Assembly: GCA_037178625.1 (NCBI GenBank)
Contig: CM074139.1
Location: forward strand, 1,984,001-2,048,000
DNA: 64,000 nucleotides
DNA from: Skeletonema tropicum
Lineage: Eukaryota; Bacillariophyta; Thalassiosirophyceae; Thalassiosirales; Thalassiosiraceae
Direction: 5' to 3'
The notes under the pieces were generated by a model. The model was not told the DNA's origin and did no database searches. It saw only the letters and a list, made by a program, of their open reading frames with translations. Each line of letters begins with the position of its first letter. Position 1 is the stretch's first letter. Below, piece after piece: positions 53,561 through 62,853 of this stretch. A program made the translations under genes and the position numbers.

Positions 53561-54570
53561 CTATTTTTTGATCATCATCTTCTTCACACTCTTACCCAAT
53601 TTCTTCACATTCACCCTCGACTTACTCTTCAATGCCGTCTTGGTCTTAAGACCTAACAAGCCCGTCGTCACTTTGGCCAATGTGGCGGCAGTAACATGAG
53701 CACTACTAACAGATTCATCATCCGATTCATCATCCGACTCAACTGCCAACAAGGCCTGAAGGCGAGCATCACTAAGCGTCAGAGTTTGTCCCATGAGAAC
53801 ATGATCAACCGTACTATCCGAAATATCCGCATCAACCGCCTTCTTTTCTTCCTTTGGTGCTGGTTCCACTGCCTGTGGGACAGGAGCAGAGGGAGAATTT
53901 CCCTTGATGACATTGGCCAACGCTACAGCCTGTTGGTGCTTATACTCCTCCACGGCAGGTGACTCCAAAGTTTCAAAGAAGGAGGGGATCATTCCACGGC
54001 TTCCCTTTGTTAACGCAGCTCTCAACGTGTACATCATGGACGATGCACTAGCGGGATTAGAACACACAAAATATTCCCACAGTTGGCAAGACGTTGCAAC
54101 GAATCGATATCGGCTTGATGAGGATGGGCCGACAGCGGATCGATGAAGAAGATCATACCGCCCAAATCTTCCATACACATCAAGGCTGCGATCTGGGCAT
54201 CTCCGCCGAGGGGACCAGATGTGCACGTCAATCCATAATGAATGGATGGATCATCCTCCCCCCACATGCTCTTACACATCTTCATGGTCGTCTGCGTGCC
54301 AGTAACACGAAACTTCTTGAGGATCTCCGAATAAGTCTCGATGAATTGCTTCATGGCCGGCTTCATGTGATTATGCGCCACAAGTGCCAACTGACGCATC
54401 TCAGTGGGGGCGAATTTGGAGTGGAAGGGTGCGGTGACCTCATCGGTTTCGGAGCCAACTGCGTGGGCAAGGTCGAGGCGTTCAGCATAGGTGGAGACAC
54501 GGCGTTGTGTGGCGCCGCTGCCTTGGCGTTGGTTGTGCATTTGCACGGCAAAAGATTGACGTCTTGACAT
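53561..54570 (-). CDS. Methylglyoxal synthase homologue with extensions (2-nt frameshift)
   Basis: MgsA turns dihydroxyacetone phosphate into methylglyoxal and phosphate. Residues ~61-190 match the family: LALVAHNHMK (H66, K70), RVTGTQTTM phosphate loop, TSGPLGGDAQIAA with the catalytic-type D124, FFIDPLSAHPHQADI with H151 and D154. The Asp normally after the first His is Asn here (N67). The frame breaks after GNILC: a TGTGTG run near 54062-54068 has two bases too many; with one GT fewer it continues SNPASASSMMYTLRAAL to 53561, giving 335 residues. The gene length (1010) is 3n+2, as expected. A ~60-residue N-terminal extension and a ~170-residue acidic then Lys-rich tail (KSVKKMMIKK) are unlike the bacterial enzyme. 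Confidence 0.75.
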
Positions 54571-55935
54571 GGTGGTGATTTAGTTGTTGCTGCTGTTGCG
54601 TAGTGGATGTTATGAGCAAGGTCGACACTACACTATCTACTTTTTGTTATTGTAGCATGCAGGCAAGGGGAATGAAGCCAATGACATCGTCAAATTGGGC
54701 GGGATGCGATGACGCATCTCATTTGAATTTGTGACGATTTCTCGTTGTCATGTTCAAATCGGGCGGGGTAAGTAAATCCAATCATTTCAAAAATCTTCCC
54801 GTGCGATATGATGCGATGTCGTGCATACATAGGTACCGAACCTTCTATATCTCTCTCAGGCTCGCCCGGGGCCGAGGGCAAATCCAGGCCCGCGACACAG
54901 TTATGAGACACATACGCGCGCGCCCCTTATGTGCACTAAGCGACGGGCCTTCCATCCTACCTACTCCTATTGTGCTCGCCACGCCCGTATTTATTAGGTA
55001 CACCTATATACCCGCCCGTTTTTTATAAATGGCTGCAACGGTAAAGCGGGTCGGTCGATGCCGGTTCGTGAATGAATGAAATCCTGCCACGAACCGGTGC
55101 CGGTTAGCTCATATCAAACTATTTTAGACGACCCGTCTTGCTTTAGATCTAAACTTCCATAGTCCGGGAAACGCTGTCAATCCCGTACTTGGTTCCTACG
55201 TACCCCTAGTACACAAGTCATCCGGCACTCGAGATTTCTCACGTAAATAAAAAATTTGACCGAATATTCCCACGGATTTGAATTTGCGCGCCAATGCTTT
55301 TGTTAGCAAGACCACATCCCTTCAGACTTCAGACATCCGTGGGGAAATCAAAATAGGAGTAATGATCTTCATTCGTGCGATGTCGAATCACCTGTCGGTC
55401 ATGGATGTTACAAGACCGCCGCGATCCTGCCGCGATCCATAGACACTTCTCCGCAGTAGTCACGCAAATTATGCTTATGACATTTCCAACTCGCCAACTA
55501 ATTTTCATTTACCTCCGAATAGTCGCACCACTACCTACATACCTTTGACCAAGGGCCTTCATTCGACGCGCATTTATTGGGACGGAATGAAGTTCAAGTC
55601 TCTCTCTAGTTCAAGTCACGTAACGTTCGCTTTATCGTAAGGACGCCACAGATATTGACAAACTCTCGACACGCGTAGACACATCCACATCAATTACGAT
55701 TCAAACCGAGATTCAAACCGAACCATGCACGCCGAACTCAAACCATGAACATGTTGGTACCATACGATACAAACACCTAACCAAATACACCTAACCAAAT
55801 AAATATATATATACAGCACGTATACACAGAGATTAGTGTTTGGCAGACTATATATATTGCCATCTTCGTTGACATCTTGAATAATTATCATCCATCAACT
55901 TTTTTTCAAATCATCAACAGACACAATAAAAAAAA
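54571..55935. other. Long intergenic region with one hairpin
   Basis: I see no gene. At 55061-55070 and 55088-55097 a perfect 10-bp inverted repeat (CCGGTTCGTG) with a 17-base loop stands out. The last 130 bp are AT-rich (TATATATATA near 55804) before the next start. Confidence 0.55.
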
Positions 55936-57666
55936 ATGGCTCTGACACGAAATAATAGTCCTATCAAATCTGAACAACCAGCAATGACGAACAAGACTGC
56001 GAGTTCTTCTTCACCTCCACCACCAGCATTGAATCTCGACGATAATGATGTTACGACAAAAGAATCAGCCGCACCATTATCATCGCCACCTTCCAAACGG
56101 CGCAAAATTGACATTGATTTGGAGGAGCAGTCCAACAAAATTGCAGCGGCGGCGGCTGATAATTCATTAAAAAGTAATGATGGATCACAATCAAATGCTT
56201 TGGCTGCTGCTGCTGCGGCGTCGGCAGGGAACACGGCCTCTGCAGCTACAGCCGCTTCAGCCTCTGCTGCAGCTTCGTCGTCAGCCAACATGGAAACAAT
56301 TGACGTGGCCAGCATATTGGGAGTGAAACCAGGTGATCGAATTGAAGTTAAGTGGAATATCAATGAGGATGACGACGAAGACGATCAGCAGGTTCCTCCG
56401 CCGCAGGCTGCTGCTGCGGAGGGAGAGAGGTTGGGATTACCAAAAACAGAGGGTGAAGAAGATGACGAAATAGTAGATAGTGGTGCTGTAGAGTCCACAG
56501 TACCTCTCAAATCAAATCAAGATGCAGCTATTCATACCAATAACGAACAAGTCGTCAAGACGAATAATGGTGAGATTATTGAAGGCAACAACAACAATAT
56601 TAACAGCAACTGCAGCAGCCCAGCACCACCAGGAATGATCTCCGTCTGGTGGAAGGCAACTGTCCAAAAAGCCACGGGTGAATATCACATTTTAGATGAT
56701 TCCGATAATGAAGCAATTCAAAATGGGGAATCTCCCTTCAAAGCTTCGTTGTTACAACCACCACCACCAGCAGCAGCTGCTGCATCGATTATCACATCCA
56801 CAGATAAGAATCAAACATATAATTGTCCCAAATGTACCAAAAAAGACATGTCGAAACAGGGATTATACACACATTATGGTATGGTACACGGTGGTAAAAT
56901 CTCACGTGATTTTCCAAATCTACTCTCCCAACAACAACAACAACAACAAGCTTCCAATTCAACCAACACATCATCAACAGCACCACCACTACTACTACCA
57001 AAAGTACGTATCCCAATCTATGAAATAATCTACGATCCCCTCCCTACATTGGGATTTCCCGAATATTCTCACGAGGAAGTGGCTTTCATATCCAATGTCA
57101 CGTTATTAAATTTGAGTAGTGAAGAAATGATGAATTTTCGTAGGGAGGGTGATGTACGTAGTCCTTTGGTGGATGATGATGATGATAATGGCAATGGTGG
57201 TTTTGTTGGTGTTGGTGGTGTGGAGGGGGTGAGTGGTGTGGTGGGAGGTGGATTGACTGATGGGGGTGGAGGTGGTGGTGGTTTGGCGGATCTATTTGGT
57301 AAGGAGGCAACTACTACTGCTACAACAACAAGTACTGTTGCATCCAAACCACCACCGCCACCAACAACTACATCCACATCCACCACCAATCCAAACGACA
57401 TATACAAAGAATTCCGCACCCAAGACGACATACGCCACTACATGAATGAACTCATGCAAAAATCCCTCCTTGCCACGGGTATGAATACACGTATGGCATC
57501 ACTACCACGTTCACAGCAAAGTGTGATTGCGGCACGGATTGATAAGGCGTTGGAGGGATTATTGGGTAAGATGATGGAGGAGATGGGGAGAGTACCCGAG
57601 GGGAGGGAACGGGTGGTTACGGCGGATGTGGTTAGGAGGTGTATGGAGCAGATGAGACCTGTTTGA
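55936..57666 (+). CDS. Low-complexity protein with one C2H2-like zinc finger
   Basis: 576 residues. N-terminal disorder with Ala, Ser and Asp runs and a nuclear-signal-like SKRRKID near residue 56; short conserved patches VKPGDRIEVKWNI and GMISVWWKATVQKATGEYHI, where the spacing suggests a Tudor/chromo-like barrel interrupted by a disordered insert; a single finger YNCPKC..LYTHYGMVHGG (C-x2-C-x12-H-x4-H) near residue 300; polyQ; then IPIYEIIYDPLPTLGFPEY, an Asp/Gly-rich stretch, and a helical C-terminus (QSVIAARIDKALEGLLGKMM). Probably nuclear. No specific family known to me. Confidence 0.7.
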   Translation: MALTRNNSPIKSEQPAMTNKTASSSSPPPPALNLDDNDVTTKESAAPLSSPPSKRRKIDIDLEEQSNKIAAAAADNSLKSNDGSQSNALAAAAAASAGNTASAATAASASAAASSSANMETIDVASILGVKPGDRIEVKWNINEDDDEDDQQVPPPQAAAAEGERLGLPKTEGEEDDEIVDSGAVESTVPLKSNQDAAIHTNNEQVVKTNNGEIIEGNNNNINSNCSSPAPPGMISVWWKATVQKATGEYHILDDSDNEAIQNGESPFKASLLQPPPPAAAAASIITSTDKNQTYNCPKCTKKDMSKQGLYTHYGMVHGGKISRDFPNLLSQQQQQQQASNSTNTSSTAPPLLLPKVRIPIYEIIYDPLPTLGFPEYSHEEVAFISNVTLLNLSSEEMMNFRREGDVRSPLVDDDDDNGNGGFVGVGGVEGVSGVVGGGLTDGGGGGGGLADLFGKEATTTATTTSTVASKPPPPPTTTSTSTTNPNDIYKEFRTQDDIRHYMNELMQKSLLATGMNTRMASLPRSQQSVIAARIDKALEGLLGKMMEEMGRVPEGRERVVTADVVRRCMEQMRPV

Positions 57667-57800
57667 TTTGATAGATAGATTGGAGGGGGCGAGAGGAAGA
57701 GATATTATAGGGGGTGAAGGCGGATGTGGTTAGGAGGTGTAAGGAGCGGATGCATCCTGTTGGATGAGATGAATAGATAGATAGATTGGGGTTGAGGGGT
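57617..57800 (+). repeat. Duplicated 3' end of the C2H2 gene
   Basis: The coding end at 57617-57683 (GGCGGATGTGGTTAGGAGGT..) is repeated after the stop at 57719-57797 with changes, and a weaker third copy lies near 58139-58178. Between and beyond these (57801-58410) I see no gene. Confidence 0.7.
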
Positions 57801-58410
57801 TGGGGTGAGGTTCGAAGAGAGTTTGAGAGAAGAGAGCGCGTGTGGGATGAGTGTGATGTGGTGATAGTCTAGAGTTGTTTGAATACCTTATTGTGGACAA
57901 GCGTATCCGCATCTTCCTCTTCTCTCGAATAATGGATAAGATTATGCATATATTATCATTGAGACTGAGCTTCATAGAGCCACCTACATCCGAGCTCATA
58001 TCGCTTCCTCGTTAGGTCACTAGTTACGCGCATCAAGTTCATCTACATTCTCCTCGCTCTTTGTCGTCTATCTCTCACTTTTTGAAGATGAAAGAGATGG
58101 TGGGAAAAGGTTTGTCACGCTAAGTGGATTGGAGAGGGTAGGAGGCGTGCGGAGCAGATAGACCTGAGGTTGCCTAGGTATGCTGGATGCCAGCAATAGT
58201 ACGTAAGTATGAATCGACCTTGTGGTCAGTTCCACATTCAGTTCCACATCTGAATTTAGCTTCCTTTTATTTTACTGAATTCAGCTTACCTGGTCAGAGG
58301 TGGGGAGGTGATTTACATTGGGAAGACGTGCTGGAGTTCTATGTTTGACAATCTCATCTACTTCATAAAGGTTAAAACATACATATCGAATATTATTAAA
58401 GAGACTCCTT

Positions 58411-59685
58411 CTACTCCTCGATTTCATCGTCGCTGATTGACTCGATAGCTTGATTGCTAATTGCTTCAATCATTGCTTCGCGAGAGCCATCCATATCCAA
58501 ACCCATGTAATACATTTTCCTCCTCAGATCACTTACAGACATAAGGCTCAAACCACGGGTGCTGAAAGTTTGTTTGTTGAAGTCAAAGGCCACTTCAGCC
58601 ACAGCTTTCTTCTTCTTCCTTGTAATAGCAACGAGCACATCTTTGACCACGTGCCCCGGCAAATTGTTGAAAGATGCACTATCAAGCACTTCTTCCCCAT
58701 TATCTGCAAGAAAGTCAACTGCCAATTCCTTGAGTAGAAAGCAATTCATTGCATCCGCATAGAGCAGCTTGTCCATGACATTGTCGATCGTAATTTCGGT
58801 AGAATCCACATAAGCTCTTTCTGCTTCTAACTTGAGGTTCACAATTGAAAATTTGTCAGCAGCATCGATAATATCCTTCGCATGTGCCCTCAGATCATCC
58901 TTTGGAACACTCCCCCCGTAGACATACGAAAGCAAGTGATGGAAGATTTCGGGTTTGACGTCAGTGATAGTAGCTACTGCCATCTCTCCATCATCACTTG
59001 ATCCACAGAGGGCAGAGAGCATGGGAGCGCACGTGTCCAAGACCAAACGGTTAGCATGGAATAAATCATCAGAAGCAGCTACAACATCACCTTCCTCTTC
59101 TTTCACCGGCGCACTGACCTCAAAGCAGACATCGGAAGAGGATTCGTCTAAGAATATGCTCATCATCAAGGAGGTAAAAGGATTTGGGGGCACAAACGCT
59201 GGTTTGAGTTCCTCCTTCATTAGAACCCTGACATTCAACGTACCATTGTCATCAAGGACAGCTTCCGATGGATCGAAGATAACTGAGCGCCTGATAAAAT
59301 TCCCCCACCCCTGGTTATCGCATCGATCATTGAAGAAGTGCGTCATTCGTTCAGACTTGAGTACGCCTCCATTCTTGTCAAGGACTCCTATGTCGAACGT
59401 AGCTGATGCAGATCCCTCTGAGAAATGGTATAAATAGACCGACACATATTCTTCAGGCGCTCCGCCCTTGTGGGAGATAGCTAGTCCCCACTGTTCTCCA
59501 TTGCATGAAAAACTAGGCGACATGATTCCATGACCTCCTTCTGTAGAAAGGTCTTTGAACCCGTGATAGAGGATTGTGAAAGTCTTCCAAGTCTCACCAC
59601 GAGATGAAGGAGGTGTCCCCACATCCAAAGTGATGTTGTTTATGGGTCGGTGTACTCTTGGCCTTGTCTTCTTCAGCGTCGTCAT
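58411..59685 (-). CDS. MATH-BTB-SAP protein
   Basis: 424 residues, single exon. Residues ~28-165 look like a MATH/TRAF domain (TWKTFTILYHGFKDLS; EEYVSVYLYHFSEG; WGNFIRRSVIFDPSEA). BTB spans ~180-290 (SSDVCFEVSAPV; DLFHANRLVLDTCAPML; IFHHLLSYVYGGSVP), followed by a BACK-like helix region and a C-terminal SAP-like motif (~380-412: VSDLRRKMYYMGLDMDG). The domain order suggests a Cullin-3 adaptor that could act on nuclear substrates; this is inference. The gene is the intact model for the partial copy at 2-490 and the broken copy at 7360-7650. Confidence 0.85.
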   Translation of the reverse strand: MTTLKKTRPRVHRPINNITLDVGTPPSSRGETWKTFTILYHGFKDLSTEGGHGIMSPSFSCNGEQWGLAISHKGGAPEEYVSVYLYHFSEGSASATFDIGVLDKNGGVLKSERMTHFFNDRCDNQGWGNFIRRSVIFDPSEAVLDDNGTLNVRVLMKEELKPAFVPPNPFTSLMMSIFLDESSSDVCFEVSAPVKEEEGDVVAASDDLFHANRLVLDTCAPMLSALCGSSDDGEMAVATITDVKPEIFHHLLSYVYGGSVPKDDLRAHAKDIIDAADKFSIVNLKLEAERAYVDSTEITIDNVMDKLLYADAMNCFLLKELAVDFLADNGEEVLDSASFNNLPGHVVKDVLVAITRKKKKAVAEVAFDFNKQTFSTRGLSLMSVSDLRRKMYYMGLDMDGSREAMIEAISNQAIESISDDEIEE

Positions 59686-59872
59686 CTTCTTATTGAGGTG
59701 GAATTATGATCAGGGCTTGGCGATGAACTTGATAGACGAACCCGCATGACACTGCTCGACTAAAATGGAAGAAACTTTCTCACGTCCTTTCTAAAAAATG
59801 TGACTAATTTGGATTCATTGAAACGAAAGTGACTCACATGAAAACTCTTCCCATCATTAAGTTCACTTGCTG

Positions 59873-62104
59873 CTACCTTACCCGCTGATAATACTCAAGA
59901 ACACGTCGACTCACTTGGATATTGTCCATGTTCACCGGCCGCTCCAGATACAATCCTTCAATATCCTTCACACGTGACAAGGAGACATACGCTTGACCAG
60001 CCTCAAAAGTCCTGGATATATCCAATATTGCTCTCGTCAACGTACAGCCTTGAGATTTGTGCACTGTGGTAGCCCATCCTAACTTCAACGGCAGCTGCTT
60101 CCGAATCAAAACACCCGGTCCACCATCAGGATTGTATCGCACTGCCTCAACTCTATTTATACGTTCCACTCTACCATTGTCAAATCTAACAACTGGAAGC
60201 TTATCAAAGGAATGAAAGTCCTGGACGACGCCTCGACTACCATTGACCAAACCTCGATCGGCACCACTATCCAAATCCTTGTTCCGTGTCAGCATGACTT
60301 GCGCTCCAATCTTCAATTCCACCTCATCGGGCAACTCTGCCGCTACAGAAGCCTTCATGCTCTTCTTGACCGATGCAAGTGTCCCAGGTGGCATTGCCTC
60401 TCTCCACTCATCCATCGCCTTGAATGACGTCAATTCTCCCTCCAATTCCGCAAGACGTGCCTCATTCTCCGAATCAACATCCCTATTATGAGTATATATC
60501 ATTGTTGGTATGATGCCATCATCCGGTAAAGGATGCTCCTCACTAATCAAACACTTCCGATTAAAATCACGCAAGACACTCGGCGGAACATCGGCAAATC
60601 GGACCATATCATTGAGAAACATTTCAAATTTCGATCCACTCTCCTGTCGTTGCACTTGTGACAACTCAAACGTATTATCATGCAATCCCAACTCCTCCCA
60701 AATAGGTGAATCGAAGCAAAATGGACGATACCCATCCACATTATCCTCTCCATAATTCATTACCCGAGAAGATCTATCCGATACAATCGGAGGCAGTTGA
60801 TAAAAATCCCCAACTGCAACAATCTGCATCCCACCCATTGCCACATCCTCCACCCTTCGTATCTCCCGTGCAACTACATCCAATAACTCCAACAAATCCG
60901 ATGATAGCATTGATACCTCATCAATCAATAATACATCTGTCTCTTGAATGCGACGAACTGCCTCCTTGTTCCCACGAACCTTCTTCATGACGCTAGAGAT
61001 GCTGTTGGTGGAGGTTAATCCGAGACCTATGCCAAAGAAGGAGTGGAGGGTACTCCCCCCAATGTTGATTGCGGCTACTCCTGTGGGTGCGACTGCGGCT
61101 ACCTTGCGTTTGATTGGGACTGTTTTGTATATTGGAATGTCGTCATTATCATTGTTGTTATCAATTGCCGCATCGACATCATTGACATCATCATCTTCAC
61201 TATCAACCCCACCAAGCAACATTTGGATAATATACTTGGAAACATGACTCTTCCCCGTCCCCGCAGCACCCGATATAAACACATTGGAAGGGTTTACTGG
61301 ATCCAATACACGTTCTGCCGCAAGACGTTGTTCGATTGTTAGAGATTGCAATGTGATTGGTGTTGGCTTCGGTATATTACTTTTCGACTTGGACAGTTCA
61401 CTACCACTACTACTACGGTCAGAAGGCAAGACATCACCATCAAAGCATTGCTGTACAATCCCCAAAATATCATCCCCGTACAACTCCAACTTTTTCTTCC
61501 CTATCCCCTTGACCTCCAATAACTCCTCGTGTGATGTGGGGAGTAGGTCACATATCCCGTCTAATGCTGCATTGGTGAATATAGTATAGGCTGGCTTTTT
61601 GATTGGTTGGGATTGATTGATGCGGTATTGTTTGAGTTGAGTTCGTAGTTGTGCGATCTGTTCTTCTTTTGACATTTGAGGCTGTGATGTGTTTGATTCA
61701 TCTTCATTATCTGATGATGGGTGGTCAAGAAGTGTTGTGAATGTGCTAGATGAGTGGACAATATCTACAATGGATTCTTCGTCAACTATTCTATCATCGT
61801 CGATGGAATAGTCCTCTATTACTCCATAGTCATCATCATCATCGTGAGAGATTGCCAATAACTTTGTGGAGGATGATGATGTGTGCAGTGTGCATCTTTT
61901 GTGATGGAAAATACTTGGAACAACTCGTCTCCTCACAGCAATAATAGGCCTTCGATACCGATGATTATTGACAGGTATGTAGGAGGATATTGCTGCTCTG
62001 TGAATGATTGTCCCTTTTGCAAATAATGATCGAGATGATATGGCGGATGATGATGTGAAGAGCATGATGATGTGACAAATTGAGATGAGAAAATGTTGGG
62101 TCAT
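59873..62104 (-). CDS. PIF1-family DNA helicase with N-terminal HRDC domain
   Basis: 743 residues. The N-terminus (ISICHIIMLFTSSSAISS) looks like a targeting sequence, so plastid or mitochondrial location is possible. An acidic linker is followed by HRDC at ~148-220 (QIAQLRTQLKQYR; EELLEVKGIGKKKLELYG) and an SF1B helicase core from ~255: Walker A GAAGTGKS (279-286), VLLIDEVSMLSSDLL (Walker B), VAVGDFYQLPPI (motif III), LPLKLGWATTVHKSQGCTL (motif V region) and QAYVSLSRVKDIEGL (motif VI, arginine finger). PIF1 helicases unwind DNA 5'-3' and resolve G-quadruplexes in replication and organelle DNA upkeep. HRDC may add structure-specific DNA binding. Confidence 0.9.
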   Translation of the reverse strand: MTQHFLISICHIIMLFTSSSAISSRSLFAKGTIIHRAAISSYIPVNNHRYRRPIIAVRRRVVPSIFHHKRCTLHTSSSSTKLLAISHDDDDDYGVIEDYSIDDDRIVDEESIVDIVHSSSTFTTLLDHPSSDNEDESNTSQPQMSKEEQIAQLRTQLKQYRINQSQPIKKPAYTIFTNAALDGICDLLPTSHEELLEVKGIGKKKLELYGDDILGIVQQCFDGDVLPSDRSSSGSELSKSKSNIPKPTPITLQSLTIEQRLAAERVLDPVNPSNVFISGAAGTGKSHVSKYIIQMLLGGVDSEDDDVNDVDAAIDNNNDNDDIPIYKTVPIKRKVAAVAPTGVAAINIGGSTLHSFFGIGLGLTSTNSISSVMKKVRGNKEAVRRIQETDVLLIDEVSMLSSDLLELLDVVAREIRRVEDVAMGGMQIVAVGDFYQLPPIVSDRSSRVMNYGEDNVDGYRPFCFDSPIWEELGLHDNTFELSQVQRQESGSKFEMFLNDMVRFADVPPSVLRDFNRKCLISEEHPLPDDGIIPTMIYTHNRDVDSENEARLAELEGELTSFKAMDEWREAMPPGTLASVKKSMKASVAAELPDEVELKIGAQVMLTRNKDLDSGADRGLVNGSRGVVQDFHSFDKLPVVRFDNGRVERINRVEAVRYNPDGGPGVLIRKQLPLKLGWATTVHKSQGCTLTRAILDISRTFEAGQAYVSLSRVKDIEGLYLERPVNMDNIQVSRRVLEYYQRVR

Positions 62105-62447
62105 TTTTCGAGCTGCTGGTCGCGTAATACTAGATGAATGAGGGATAGAGCGGAAAGGTACTGATGGTGGGTGGTGACTTGCTGAGGGTGCTTTATATTA
62201 TTTGTATCCACCACACTGACACTACTACTTATTGCGTCGATTTCATGGTTGATTGTTGGTTTTTGTTAGTTTTTAAGTTTGGGATGGGGTTTGGGAAGAG
62301 ATCGAGTCAATATCTGTAATGTAAGTAAAAGCGGATCAAATATTGACATCAAGTCATACTCTTCTCTTCATCGCATTAATTGCATTGGTTGGAATGAGTT
62401 GGAATGGACGGATGATGGATTAGCATTGGCATCCATGCTTGTAAAAA

Positions 62448-62660
62448 ACAGGTCATCATTTACCTACAGGGAAGAGCGAGGTCTTTCTTGAAGAAGTACT
62501 CCATGAGAGATTGCCGTGTAACAAGTGAAATGAGGATTCTGTACTGTTGATTACTCTAGCACCGGTAATGGGCAGAACAGAAATGGAGAGAATACAGATT
62601 TCTATCAGTGCATGGGAACCGAACTCATGTCAGTACCATAGATTGGCCGATATTCAATGG
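62448..62660 (+). pseudogene. Relic of the GPI mannosyltransferase 3' end, next to trypsin copy C
   Basis: Starting CAGGTCATCATT, the plus strand follows the intact gene's C-terminal coding region: EVLHERLPC, then an in-frame stop, NEDSVLLIT, APVM, then indels and TTGGCCGATATTCAATGG. It converges on trypsin C as in the source locus. The flanking 62105-62447 shows no gene. Confidence 0.75.
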
Positions 62661-62853
62661 CACTTTTTCAGTGAATGCAGGAAAGTGATGTTGTATACTA
62701 ACCCTAAGTGATGTTGTATGCTAATATATCTCGAAAGATAAAACTTAATTCATACTCTGCCCTCCTCTTGCTAAAAAAGACTTTTAGCTATGAAGTCTAT
62801 TACTATCACATTATTGTATATTCTATTCTCGTCTACTATCGTTGCAATACCAT

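Noticed and set aside
54840..54910. GC-rich stretch with paired segments, considered as a tRNA
   Set aside because: No acceptor stem, D-loop or T-loop pattern could be fitted. No tRNA or rRNA was seen anywhere in the window.
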